From the NCBI GenBank assembly GCA_900314995.1, contig OMXK01000016.1:1-56006 (forward strand): 56,006 bases of DNA, read 5' to 3'. The first letter of the stretch is position 1; each line of letters opens with the position of its first letter. Position numbers and translations under genes: made by a program. The DNA comes from an uncultured Prevotella sp. Lineage in GTDB: Bacteria; Bacteroidota; Bacteroidia; Bacteroidales; Bacteroidaceae. Below are positions 18,476-27,872 of this stretch, piece after piece. The notes beneath the pieces are model-generated. The model was not told where the DNA came from. It made no database searches and saw nothing but the letters and a program-made list of their open reading frames with translations.

Positions 18476-20212
18476 TTAATAGCTGTATTCATTTCTCACG
18501 TCGACATGGATGGGCTGGGCATTGCTGCCGAGATTCGGATTCAGTGCCACATCTTCCGTCGGATAAGGCAGGTTGAAACTGTTAGCCGTCACATTGGGGA
18601 CGGGGGTATCCGTATCATACTGGATATTCGTAGGATCCCAAGTGGCATAGCCCGACTCAAAATAGGTCTTGTAGACTTCGCTGCAGCCCCAGATGGCATT
18701 ACGTCGCTGACTGGTCAGCTCGGTAATACATGCCTGCACATCGTAGTAGGCACGGCGCACAAAGTCATACCAACGGTCACCCTCACCTGCCAACTCCAGA
18801 CGGCGCTCCTTCCAGACATCATCAAATGTCAGTTCTGTCTTGTCAACAGCTGATGCAACAGAACGCTGGCGAACGGCGTTGAAGGCAGCCAGAGCAGTGG
18901 CACTGGTGGTTCTGCCCTGCAGCACCTCAGCCTCAGCATGTACCAGATAGACATCAGCCAGACGCAGGATATGGGTGTCGAAGGCATATTTCATACGGTC
19001 GGCAGACATGCCACATTCAGCGATATGATCAGCATTGTTGCCATAAGCATGCTTCACGTTCTGTACACCGCATGGGCCCTGGAAGGTACCTGTGGCAGCT
19101 GGGTTATAGCTCTTGTCGAAATAGAACTTCAGGATATCGAAGCCCTTCTTGCCGTTACCCAGGTCGTGATCGCGCCAGAAGTAGTCGTACACATCACCGG
19201 CACCCATCATTGTCGCCTTACGGCGCACATCAGTATCAAGACGCTTAGAGGGATTCTCTGTCACATCATAGCCAAAGGCATCCTGAAGGTCGGCAGAGGG
19301 GCCACCCCAGCCTCCCCAGCAGTCACCGAACTCATCGAAGCCCTCGGGCATCAGGTCACTCTGCTGTGTGTTCTGGCAGGTCCACTGGGCACCTACCGTC
19401 CAGCGCCAGGCAATCAGGCTCTCATCAGAGAAATTGTTTGATCCGCGGAAGATATCCTCGAAGTTAGCCATCAGCGTACGGCCGGAATTGTTGATCACAT
19501 CCAGCGAGGCTGTCGAGGCGCGCTGCAGGTAGTCGTTGTTCAGACTGCCCGTCACACCGGCTGCGGTGAGCAGCACCTTGGCATACAAGCCCTCAGCACA
19601 GTAGAAGTCGATACGGCCATCGGTACTCTTGGTCTTCGGCAGCAGTTCCATAGCCTTCTCCAGCGTCATCAGGATGTACTCATAGACATCTGCCTTCTGA
19701 ACCTTCGACAGCGAGTTGTAGTCGCCTGCTGCCAGGTTCACGGAGTTGTCGTGCACGATGGGCACGTCACCAAACGAACGGACGAGGAAGAAATAAGCCA
19801 TTGCTTTCCAGGCCAGACACTCACCCATGCACTGGTTCTTCACGCTCTCCGAGGCCGATGAGGCCTTGATGGAACTGTAGACCGTATTGGCATGTCCAAT
19901 CTCTGCCCAGAGTGAATACGACATGTTCACCAGGTCCTGATCGGTACCGTTCACCGAGAAGTTCATGTAGGGCGACGAACCCCAGTACATATTACCCGAC
20001 ATCACCTCGCCTATCTTGATGAATCCGCGCTGGAAGTCATACCAGGGTGAGTTATACAGGTAGTTGACGCCTCGGATGCATGATGCATCATCCGTGTAGT
20101 AGTTCTCTGTGTTGTAGTTGTCTTCCACGGGTTTCTCCAGGAAGTCTTCACAGGATGTCATGCCCAGCGTCAGGAGCATGGCCGAAGCTACATATTTTAT
20201 ATATGGTTTCAT
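18476..20212 (-). CDS. SusD/RagB-family outer-membrane lipoprotein (PUL 1)
   Basis: 578 residues. Lipobox TLGMTSCEDF; the mature protein begins with the usual EDFLEKPVEDNYNTENYYTD. TPR-like helices and the family's C-terminal RRLELAGEGDRWYDFVRRA motif (about residues 480-498) are present. SusD proteins cap the SusC barrel and bind the oligosaccharide before import. It starts 27 bp after the susC stop and is co-transcribed with it. Confidence 0.95.
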   Translation of the reverse strand: MKPYIKYVASAMLLTLGMTSCEDFLEKPVEDNYNTENYYTDDASCIRGVNYLYNSPWYDFQRGFIKIGEVMSGNMYWGSSPYMNFSVNGTDQDLVNMSYSLWAEIGHANTVYSSIKASSASESVKNQCMGECLAWKAMAYFFLVRSFGDVPIVHDNSVNLAAGDYNSLSKVQKADVYEYILMTLEKAMELLPKTKSTDGRIDFYCAEGLYAKVLLTAAGVTGSLNNDYLQRASTASLDVINNSGRTLMANFEDIFRGSNNFSDESLIAWRWTVGAQWTCQNTQQSDLMPEGFDEFGDCWGGWGGPSADLQDAFGYDVTENPSKRLDTDVRRKATMMGAGDVYDYFWRDHDLGNGKKGFDILKFYFDKSYNPAATGTFQGPCGVQNVKHAYGNNADHIAECGMSADRMKYAFDTHILRLADVYLVHAEAEVLQGRTTSATALAAFNAVRQRSVASAVDKTELTFDDVWKERRLELAGEGDRWYDFVRRAYYDVQACITELTSQRRNAIWGCSEVYKTYFESGYATWDPTNIQYDTDTPVPNVTANSFNLPYPTEDVALNPNLGSNAQPIHVDVRNEYSY

Positions 20213-20239
20213 AACGATTCTTTATTTGTTGTTGATACT

Positions 20240-23200
20240 TTAGAACGATACACTTACGCCGAAGGTACAAGATGTAGGCGACGGGTAGCGGCCGTTGTCG
20301 AGGCCGAACACATTGCTCGATGTGGTAGAGGCACCGATTTCAGGATCATAGCCGTCGTAGCCTGTGATGGTCAGCAGGTTGGTGGCATTCAGCGTCAGTC
20401 GGAGATTGGTCAGACCCCACTTGCGGATCAACTTCTGGTCGAAGGTGTAACCCAGCGTCAGGGCCTTCAGGCGAACGTACGAGCCGTTTTCAATATAGCG
20501 TGAGCTCCAGGCGTCGTTGTCGTTAGGATCGTTGATGGCTGCGCGGGGCAGGCTCTTCTCGCCTGTCGTAACCACGTTGTCGATGCTGTTGTACCATCCG
20601 TCGGCATATACACCGTCCTTGGGCTGCAGACGGGTGCGGTCGTTGATGTCGTCGATCTGGTTCGTCCAGGGCGAGTTCATGTGTGTCAGCTTCATCTTCA
20701 TGTAGTTGCCTACCTTGTTGCCCACACTTCCGTTGATGAAGATGTTCAGGTCGAAGTTCTTGTAAACAAAGGTGTTGTTCCAACCGAAGGTGAACTTAGG
20801 CAGCGGCGAGCCGATGTTCGTCTTGTCGTTCTCGTCGATCACACCGTCACCGTTCACGTCCTTATATTTGATATCACCCACGTAAGTAGTGTTCTTGGGG
20901 TTATACAGCGAGGGATCGGTGCTCCACGACTTCGTACCGTCGGCATTCACCACGATCGGGTTGTTCTGCTGCAGGGTGTTCACGGGCGAGCTGAGAATAT
21001 CCTCAAACGACTGGTAGATGCCTTCCACCTCGTAGCCGTAGAAGTTATAGAGGCTCTCACCAGGTACCGAGCGGCTTACCACATCAGTCCACTGGCCGTA
21101 GCCAGGAAGGGCTGTACTGCCTGCCAGGCTCTTCAGCTTATTCTTATTGAATGATATCTGGAAATCAGAATTCCAAGAGAAGTCTTTGGTCTCAATGGGC
21201 TTGGTGTTGAGGGCAATCTCAAGACCGGTGTTCTCGATGTCGCCATAGTTACCCCAGGGGGCTGCCAGAGCCGATGAGCCGTTACCCTGTGTACCCATGA
21301 TAGAAGGCAGGTTCAGCATCATCAGCATATCTTTCGACATCTTCTTATACCAGTCGAGGACGAGGTTCACGCGACCGTCGAAGAAACCGAGGTCAAGACC
21401 GATGTTGATCTGCTCCTGAGTCTCCCACTTGATGTCGAGGTTCTTTAGGTTGGCAGGGCGATAGCTCTGTCCGAGTCCTGTTGCCATGATTGACATCGAA
21501 GAGCCCCACTTGTAACCACCGATGTTCGAGTTACCTGTCTGACCCCATCCGAGACGGAGTTTACCGTTCGAGAGCCACTTGACGTTCTTCATGAAGGCTT
21601 CGTTGGTGAAACGCCAGGCCACAGCCACAGAGTGGAATCCTGCCCAGCGCTTGTTGGGACCGAAGTTCGAGCTGCCATCATAGCGGAAGGTATAGGTTGC
21701 CAGATAGCGGTCGTCATAATTATAGGTTTCACGCGTGAAGAAGGAAGCCATCGACGATGATCCGAAACCGCTGCCCACCTGCGGCTCACCCGTACCCAGT
21801 GCCGGGTTGTGAACCTCATCATTGGGCAGGTTGTTGTTCTGCAGCGAGATATAGTCATATTTCGACTCCCACGCCTCCTGTCCGAGCATGGCGGTAATGG
21901 CGTGCTTGCCGAAGTTGTTGCTATAGGTGACATAGTTCTTCAAAGCCCACCATGTGTTGGAGTTCTTCTGCATGCGGCTGGTATTCGAAGAGCGGTTCCA
22001 TGTACCCAGGTTTACCTTGGGCTCGTAGGTCTCACCCTTTGAGGCACCGATATCGAAGCCGAGCTCCGTATGCCAGGTCAGGTGCTTGATCGGCGTGATG
22101 TCTGCGAAGATACTACCGTTCAGCTTCTTACGTCTCAGCAGGATCTCGTCCATCATGGCCAGCGCAATGGGGTTCGGACTGGTGAAACCCTCTTTCGACA
22201 CGTGAGAGTAACCGCCGTTGATGTCGTAGATCTGAATGTCGGGAGGTGTAGTTAGCGAGTAGGTGATGATACCCTCTTCGGAGTCAGCCTGCTTTAGGTC
22301 ATCCTTCGTCTCGGTGTACGACACGTTCAGTCCCAGCTTCAGCCACTTCTTCAGCTGGGCATCCAGATTGGTACGTACGGAGAAACGGTTGAAGTTACTG
22401 CCGATAATCGTACCCTGCTGATCCATATAACCGCCTGAGACATAATACTTCACAGCGTCTGATCCACCCTGGGCACTGATCTGATGCTGGTGCTGCAGCG
22501 CCGTGCGGAAGATGGCATCCTGCCAGTTGGTACCCTTACCCAGAATAGAAGGATCACTATAGATCTCGTCGGGCTTGGCAATCTCACCCTGCTGGGCCAT
22601 GTCATTATAGAACTCGGCAAACTCGCGCAGGTTCAGCATATCGAGACGCTTGTTCTGACGATTCACGGAGAACGAGCCGTCGTAGGTGAACTTAGCCTCA
22701 CCGGCCTTACCGCGCTTGGTCGTGATCAGCACGACACCGTTAGCACCCTGGGCACCATAGATAGCCGTAGCCGAAGCATCCTTCAGCACCTCCATCGACA
22801 CGATATCCTGCGGGTTGAGCGTAGAAAGCGGAGAAATGGTTGACACCGAACCGTTACCCAGGGCATCGCCCAGACCGAAGTCGGCACCCGAGTTGCCCTG
22901 TCCCTGGAAGATCACACCATCCACCACGTAGAGCGGCTCGGCACCCGCATTGATGGTAGCCTGACCACGCACACGGATACTCGATGAAGAACCAGGGGCA
23001 CCAGAGGTCTGCACGGCACTCACACCCGTCACACGACCTTGGAAGCTCTGGTCGATATTCGTGATGTTAGCACCCTTGATGGCCTTCTCGTCCATCGTGG
23101 CAGAAGCACCGGCGATGTCGCTCTTCTTCATCGTACCATAACCTACGACCACCACCTCGTCGAGCACCTGACGGTCTTCCTCGAGCGTGATGTTGTAGTT

Positions 23201-23509
23201 GGTCTGGCTTGCCGTGATCTTCACCTCTTTATTTACATAGCCAATAAACGACACGACCAGCGTCTGGCCGGGATTGGCATTAAGCGTGAAGTGTCCGTCG
23301 AAATCGGTAGCGACACCGTTCGATGTACCCTTCACGACAACACTGGCTCCGATAATGGGGCCCTGAGAATCGACTACAGTACCTGTAATCTTTTTCGCCT
23401 GCTGAACGTTCTGAACGGCTTCAGCGGCATAGGCTTTAGGCGAGAAGCACAATCCCAAAAGGGAAAATGCCCCGACCATCAGCGCTGTCTTTCTAAAGTT
23501 TTGATTCAT
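20240..23509 (-). CDS. SusC/RagA-family TonB-dependent outer-membrane transporter (PUL 1)
   Basis: 1089 residues. Signal peptide (SLLGLCFSPKAYAAEA), an N-terminal carboxypeptidase-like regulatory domain (KKITGTVVDSQGPIIGASV to about residue 110), a plug beginning VVVGYGTMKKSDIAGASATM, a 22-strand barrel and the terminal strand SCTFGVSVSF. It imports glycan oligomers into the periplasm with its SusD lid; mannan oligosaccharides are likely from the linked GH26. First gene of a six-gene leftward operon. A -7 promoter element lies about 58 bp before the start. No dedicated regulator gene is found next to this PUL. Confidence 0.96.
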   Translation of the reverse strand: MNQNFRKTALMVGAFSLLGLCFSPKAYAAEAVQNVQQAKKITGTVVDSQGPIIGASVVVKGTSNGVATDFDGHFTLNANPGQTLVVSFIGYVNKEVKITASQTNYNITLEEDRQVLDEVVVVGYGTMKKSDIAGASATMDEKAIKGANITNIDQSFQGRVTGVSAVQTSGAPGSSSSIRVRGQATINAGAEPLYVVDGVIFQGQGNSGADFGLGDALGNGSVSTISPLSTLNPQDIVSMEVLKDASATAIYGAQGANGVVLITTKRGKAGEAKFTYDGSFSVNRQNKRLDMLNLREFAEFYNDMAQQGEIAKPDEIYSDPSILGKGTNWQDAIFRTALQHQHQISAQGGSDAVKYYVSGGYMDQQGTIIGSNFNRFSVRTNLDAQLKKWLKLGLNVSYTETKDDLKQADSEEGIITYSLTTPPDIQIYDINGGYSHVSKEGFTSPNPIALAMMDEILLRRKKLNGSIFADITPIKHLTWHTELGFDIGASKGETYEPKVNLGTWNRSSNTSRMQKNSNTWWALKNYVTYSNNFGKHAITAMLGQEAWESKYDYISLQNNNLPNDEVHNPALGTGEPQVGSGFGSSSMASFFTRETYNYDDRYLATYTFRYDGSSNFGPNKRWAGFHSVAVAWRFTNEAFMKNVKWLSNGKLRLGWGQTGNSNIGGYKWGSSMSIMATGLGQSYRPANLKNLDIKWETQEQINIGLDLGFFDGRVNLVLDWYKKMSKDMLMMLNLPSIMGTQGNGSSALAAPWGNYGDIENTGLEIALNTKPIETKDFSWNSDFQISFNKNKLKSLAGSTALPGYGQWTDVVSRSVPGESLYNFYGYEVEGIYQSFEDILSSPVNTLQQNNPIVVNADGTKSWSTDPSLYNPKNTTYVGDIKYKDVNGDGVIDENDKTNIGSPLPKFTFGWNNTFVYKNFDLNIFINGSVGNKVGNYMKMKLTHMNSPWTNQIDDINDRTRLQPKDGVYADGWYNSIDNVVTTGEKSLPRAAINDPNDNDAWSSRYIENGSYVRLKALTLGYTFDQKLIRKWGLTNLRLTLNATNLLTITGYDGYDPEIGASTTSSNVFGLDNGRYPSPTSCTFGVSVSF

Positions 23510-23566
23510 ACAAGTTGTGATACAATTATTGTTAGCTTTAATAGTTACTAGTCATGAATTCGGCTG

Positions 23567-23574
23567 CAAAGATA
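23567..23574 (-). promoter_or_regulatory. -7 promoter element of PUL 1 susC
   Basis: The reverse strand reads TATCTTTG, a match to TAnnTTTG, 58 bp before the ATG. No TTG is found at the expected -33 position, which suggests dependence on an activator. Confidence 0.55.
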
Positions 23575-23774
23575 ATGTGTTTTCCTGAAATACAGTTTGC
23601 TTTTCTTGATAAACATTAATACTTTTTTGACTTTAACCCTGATTTTAACGGAAAAACCCGCATATTTTGTTAATAAGTGTATGTTTTACAATATTGATTC
23701 CGACAAAATGAAGTCAATATCCGGCATGCAATCTGTCTGAGCGCCAAATCTGAGAGAAAAAGTTGGCGAAATAT

Positions 23775-23846
23775 CTGCCACTGCCGCCACTTCTTTGGAA
23801 AGCCCTTTATACACGGGCATTTCCAAAGAAGTGGTGGCAGTGGGAG
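23775..23846 (-). terminator. Long hairpin in the 362-bp gap between PUL 2 and PUL 1
   Basis: Arms at 23775-23805 and 23815-23846 (core ccactgcc, then ccacttctttggaaa) pair over about 30 bp with one G-U pair, one bulge and one mismatch, around a 9-base loop. It follows the last GH43 stop (23872) by 26 bp on the reverse strand, so it probably ends the GH43 transcript before PUL 1. The T-rich stretch comes about 15 bases after the stem, so it is not a textbook intrinsic terminator. Apart from this and the promoter, the gap 23510-23871 is AT-rich and holds no gene that I can support. Confidence 0.65.
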
Positions 23847-23871
23847 AAAAATTGATAAAATGATTGATATA

Positions 23872-25623
23872 TCACTTTACAATAAACTTCTTACCATTAC
23901 GGATATAGATGCCGGGACGTGTCGGAGCACTGACGCGGCGACCCTGAAGGTCGTAGATGGCATCGTCGGCAGCGTCGGCATTGCGGTTGATGCTGCGGAT
24001 GGCTGTATAAGGCGATGTGCAGTAGCCCCAGACGGTGACACCGCTCTTGGCGAGGGCCGTGAACGCGGCAACCTTGTCATCAGTGGGCTCCATCGTCTGC
24101 TCTACCATTACACCTTTATATTCCACCTTGTCGATGGTGAGGGTGATGTAGCTGGTGCCCTCAGTAACTGCCCAGGTGCCTGTCTTGTCGCCCGTGATGG
24201 TACCGTCGGCATTCAACTGCACGGCAACGGGTTTGGCAGCCTCCTTCTTGGTGTGGTTGAGCTTGTAAGGATGAATCAGCAGCTGGTAGTCACCTGCTAT
24301 CTTGTCGGTAGCTATCTGCTGCGTGGCGGCGATGTCGGCACTCTTCACCTGCTCGCCAGTATATTCGAAGGGGGCAGCCACGAGCCAGCCGTCTTCGTTC
24401 TGGAATACCTGATGCACCCGCACCTGATGTTCCTCACCACGGTTCTGGAAACGGGTATGGTAGACAAGATAGGTACGGCCGTCTTCGGCAGCAATGATGG
24501 AGTTGTGCCCCTGCGAGCGCTCGCCGTTGTTACCCTTGGCCACGTTGCCCCAGCTGGTGTAGGCGCCGAAGATGTTCACGCCACGATTGTCATTAGCATC
24601 TGGACCGAAGTCGAGCAGATATTTGGAGAATACCGCATCGGTATCTTTGGTATCTACATAAGGGCCATCGGGATTCTTAGAACGGAACACACGCATCTGA
24701 TAGCCACCATTATTATAATCGTTAGCCACACCACCTGCTGCCAGTCCGCCATAGGTGACAAAGAGGAAGTAGTAGCCGCCGATATACTCGATATAGGAAG
24801 CCTCGCCGGAAACGTAATAGCCACCAGCCACCTTCTTGCCGAAATAGGGATCAACAGTGATGCCGTTGCCCGTGCCAGTAAGCTCATAGGTGACATCATA
24901 GTCACGCAGACCAGTCTGCTCATCGAGCTCGAGCATCCAGATGCCCCCGCTCCAGGAGCCGTAGCTCATCCATAGCTTACCGTCCTCGTCGTAGAACACA
25001 CAGGGATCGATATTATTGGGCCAGCGTTCACCCCAGTTTCCTGGACCAGTGGTCTTCATCTTATAACGATCAGGCAAGGCAGACAGCTCTTCTCCCAAGA
25101 CTATTCCTAGGTCGGTGTCCTTATAGGCATCACCCGTATGGAAACCGCTGATCACGATGGGTGCCTGATAGACGTAGGGTCCCTCGATATTATCAGAGGT
25201 GAGCAAGACGATGCTGGAGTACCAGGCTCCGCCATTGACGCTCATATACATGCACCACTTTTTCATGTTATCATTCCAGATGACATCGGGTGCCCAAAGG
25301 TTACCTGCTATGTCGTAATTTGCACTACCACGCTTCGACCAAGCCTGAGCGTTAAAGGTGAAATCATACGCTACACCGCCTTTCGTCACCTTTGTCACGG
25401 CAGGGGTGATGAAGGTGGTAGGATTGACGAAACTGCCTATCGTGCTCCAGCTCATCAGATCGGTAGTCTTCGCAGCTGCCCGGTGGGAGCCGAAGATGTA
25501 ATAGGTTTGCGATGCAGGATCCCACACGATGCTGGGATCATGGACACTGGCACGCTTCAAATCATAGGCCGAGGCTGATACTGCCACCAGCACTGCCATC
25601 ACACAAAACAGTAATTTCTTCAT
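23872..25623 (-). CDS. GH43 arabinanase-type enzyme with C-terminal domain and sorting tail
   Basis: 583 residues, signal peptide (MKKLLFCVMAVLVAVSASA). Five-bladed GH43 propeller, about residues 22-400, with the catalytic base Asp29 in SVHDPSIVW, the pKa-modulating Asp206 in NNIDPCVFYDEDG and the acid Glu274 in SGEASYIEY. The pattern looks like the endo-arabinanase branch with the extra C-terminal domain (about 420-530). The end, IYDLQGRRVSAPTRPGIYIR, is a type IX-like sorting tail, so the enzyme is probably surface-exposed. It likely cuts alpha-1,5-arabinan. It has its own promoter 30 bp upstream, separate from the rest of PUL 2. Substrate is inferred from family. Confidence 0.88.
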   Translation of the reverse strand: MKKLLFCVMAVLVAVSASAYDLKRASVHDPSIVWDPASQTYYIFGSHRAAAKTTDLMSWSTIGSFVNPTTFITPAVTKVTKGGVAYDFTFNAQAWSKRGSANYDIAGNLWAPDVIWNDNMKKWCMYMSVNGGAWYSSIVLLTSDNIEGPYVYQAPIVISGFHTGDAYKDTDLGIVLGEELSALPDRYKMKTTGPGNWGERWPNNIDPCVFYDEDGKLWMSYGSWSGGIWMLELDEQTGLRDYDVTYELTGTGNGITVDPYFGKKVAGGYYVSGEASYIEYIGGYYFLFVTYGGLAAGGVANDYNNGGYQMRVFRSKNPDGPYVDTKDTDAVFSKYLLDFGPDANDNRGVNIFGAYTSWGNVAKGNNGERSQGHNSIIAAEDGRTYLVYHTRFQNRGEEHQVRVHQVFQNEDGWLVAAPFEYTGEQVKSADIAATQQIATDKIAGDYQLLIHPYKLNHTKKEAAKPVAVQLNADGTITGDKTGTWAVTEGTSYITLTIDKVEYKGVMVEQTMEPTDDKVAAFTALAKSGVTVWGYCTSPYTAIRSINRNADAADDAIYDLQGRRVSAPTRPGIYIRNGKKFIVK

Positions 25624-25652
25624 CTTTTCAGTAGTTTTTTATTTCAATGTTG

Positions 25653-25683
25653 CAAAGATACGAATAATCATTCAACCATACAA
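25653..25683 (-). promoter_or_regulatory. Promoter of the sorting-tail GH43 gene
   Basis: Reverse strand: TTG (25683-25681), 20-bp spacer, TATCTTTG (25660-25653). This complete Bacteroidetes promoter lies in the 74-bp gap between two GH43 genes, so the last GH43 gene of PUL 2 can be transcribed on its own. Confidence 0.7.
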
Positions 25684-25697
25684 GTTTTTTCCCCTTT

Positions 25698-27812
25698 TTA
25701 TTCTTCCCAACGGAGTACAGCTCCATTGCGACGGGCAGGATCGGCACCTGGGAAATCCATCGAATAAGGACTGCCCGTAGTGGGACTCTTGCCGATATAC
25801 TTGTGAGTGCGCATCGACATAAGCATAAACTCGTGGTTCAAATAGTCCTGCCAGAGGAACACTTCGGCCTTCGACTCATCCGTCGTCAGACGTACATCTC
25901 CAGCAATGCCGTAGCCAGCACAGAATACATAGCGGCCATCCTCACACTGGAGGATCACTTGTCCCTGTCCCTTGTCGATGATGCGGAAGCGGGTCTGTTT
26001 AGAGTTGGCGTTGACATCTGTATCATAGAGCAGCCCATGCTCCATCGCAAGGGCAGGCTTGCCAGTGGCGAGGTTGATGATACGGAACGACTTGCCATAG
26101 GGGATATTGCTGCTGCGATCGGCCATCGGCTCCTCAACGGTAAAGTTGTCGAACTCTGCATAACCGCCTTTATGTCCCTTATAGTTGAAAGCGAACAGCG
26201 CGTGTCTAGAACCCTGGAAGGAGATGAGCTGATAAGATAGCGGCATCTCGCGGCCTATCTGCTGATAATTGGCACCATCGAACGAATATTCGTAATGGGC
26301 TCGATCGTGATCGTAGTCGCCCACCATGCGGAGGTAGAGTCTGTCGCCTTCAAAGGCTGTGTCGATGGTATCGTTGGTAGCCTGCTCGAAACAGCGGAGG
26401 ACGGTCTGCTTGCCGTCTTTGACAACGCCAATCCACGAACAGGGCACGTTGATATTGCCTAGTCCTGCCACATCGCCGTCTTTCATACCCTTGGTATAGA
26501 GTTCAACGGTGGCAATGCTCTGCGGACCGATGACGCGCTGGGTCAGCGTATTGCGGGCCCACATCAGCTGTTCGGCAGGCATTGCCTGCAGGCGCAGACG
26601 ACCACTCTTCAGACTCCACTTCGTATCGTCAGGGTTATGATTCCACTGCCAGACACGGCCTAGGGTCTTGCCGTTGAAGCTCTCAGAACGCTCGTAGGGA
26701 GCCTTCATCTGACTGGCATCAGCAGCACTTCCAGGGATATTCGGCTTCATCCAGGTGCGAGGTGCCCGTCCGAGGTTACCTTCCAGTCCCAGCATGGGCC
26801 AGCCGTCTTTCCAAGTGATCGGTGCCAGAGTAACCGTGCGGCCTATCGAGTGGAAGTCCATCATCAAGAGCGCCCACCACTGGCCGCTCTGATCCTCGAC
26901 GATACCCCCCTGATGGATGTTCGTACAGGCGGTAGCATCCTTGTCGACCTCGGGGATACCGAACTTGGTACCATCATGACCGATGCGGTACTGCTCACCC
27001 TGCGGCACCTCTGTCAGCGAGGCGGCATGGTAGCCGAAGGTCTCATCGGCGGTGATGGTGATGGTCTCATAAGGTCCCCAGATGCTCTTAGATCGACTGC
27101 AGAGTGTGCGGCCATTGGGTTTGTAGTCAGTAGATATAAGGTAGTACATGCCATTGATCTTATACATGTGGTGCCCCTCGCCGACAGCGTTGCCCTCTGG
27201 GATAATCGTGCGTTCGGTCTCCTCGATAGGCCCGCTCATATCAGGCTTCAGCTCGGTACACTTCACCTCACCATAGCCGTGAATGGCGTAAATCTTGCCA
27301 TCGTCGTCGAAGAGCACGCTGAGGTCGTAGATGCGACCCTGCATGTTATGGTGCTGCCAAGGGCCACGGATATCCTTCGCGGTATAGCACTGCAGACCCT
27401 TGCCGTTGATATTCGTAAACACATAGAACTGTCCGTTAGCATAGCGGATAGCAGGAGCCCAGACACCCTGACCGTAGATCTCCTGATGATTCTTCAGCGA
27501 GAAGGCATCGTCAGCGAAGTCGAAACGGTCGAAGCAGTAGGTGATATTCTCCCAGTTCACGAGATCCTTCGAGTGGAGGATCACGAGGCCGGGCACGGTA
27601 TGCATCGTGGTGCCGGCAAGATAGTAGTCATCGCCCACACGCAGGATGTCGGGGTCGGAAAACTCGTCGTAGAAGAGCGGGTTGGTAAACGTGCCGTTGC
27701 CGTTATCAGCCGTCCACGACTTTGTCTGCGCTGAGGCAGTAAAAGATAAAAAGGTAAAAAGGCAGAAAAGCAAAACCCTAATTACCGTGTGTTTTCTATT
27801 GCAATTAATCAT
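25698..27812 (-). CDS. GH43 beta-xylosidase/arabinofuranosidase-type enzyme with two C-terminal domains
   Basis: 704 residues; signal peptide ends LSFTASAQ. GH43 propeller at about residues 40-360: Asp53 in FSDPDIL, Asp163 in RIYDLSVLFDDDG and Glu212 in GEGHHMYKI. A beta-sandwich of the xylosidase C-terminal type (about 370-570, from SESFNGKTLGRVWQW) follows, then a beta-trefoil-like end (about 580-704: FRIINLATGKPALAME, YVFCAGYGIAG, HKYIGKSPTTGSPYSMDFPG). It probably removes xylose or arabinose units; the exact linkage cannot be read. The codons for its signal peptide overlap an A-rich GTAAAAAGG repeat. It follows another GH43 gene by 60 bp without a clear promoter. Confidence 0.88.
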   Translation of the reverse strand: MINCNRKHTVIRVLLFCLFTFLSFTASAQTKSWTADNGNGTFTNPLFYDEFSDPDILRVGDDYYLAGTTMHTVPGLVILHSKDLVNWENITYCFDRFDFADDAFSLKNHQEIYGQGVWAPAIRYANGQFYVFTNINGKGLQCYTAKDIRGPWQHHNMQGRIYDLSVLFDDDGKIYAIHGYGEVKCTELKPDMSGPIEETERTIIPEGNAVGEGHHMYKINGMYYLISTDYKPNGRTLCSRSKSIWGPYETITITADETFGYHAASLTEVPQGEQYRIGHDGTKFGIPEVDKDATACTNIHQGGIVEDQSGQWWALLMMDFHSIGRTVTLAPITWKDGWPMLGLEGNLGRAPRTWMKPNIPGSAADASQMKAPYERSESFNGKTLGRVWQWNHNPDDTKWSLKSGRLRLQAMPAEQLMWARNTLTQRVIGPQSIATVELYTKGMKDGDVAGLGNINVPCSWIGVVKDGKQTVLRCFEQATNDTIDTAFEGDRLYLRMVGDYDHDRAHYEYSFDGANYQQIGREMPLSYQLISFQGSRHALFAFNYKGHKGGYAEFDNFTVEEPMADRSSNIPYGKSFRIINLATGKPALAMEHGLLYDTDVNANSKQTRFRIIDKGQGQVILQCEDGRYVFCAGYGIAGDVRLTTDESKAEVFLWQDYLNHEFMLMSMRTHKYIGKSPTTGSPYSMDFPGADPARRNGAVLRWEE

Positions 27813-27872
27813 TATTATCTAAACTTATTAACCTAACTTTATATTGATTCTACTTTCTACCTTTTTTACCCT

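Noticed and set aside
23620-23660. Short direct repeat TTAAA(A/G)TCA with 12-bp spacing upstream of PUL 1 susC
   Set aside because: Too short and AT-rich to separate from chance; the spacing does not fit a usual operator.
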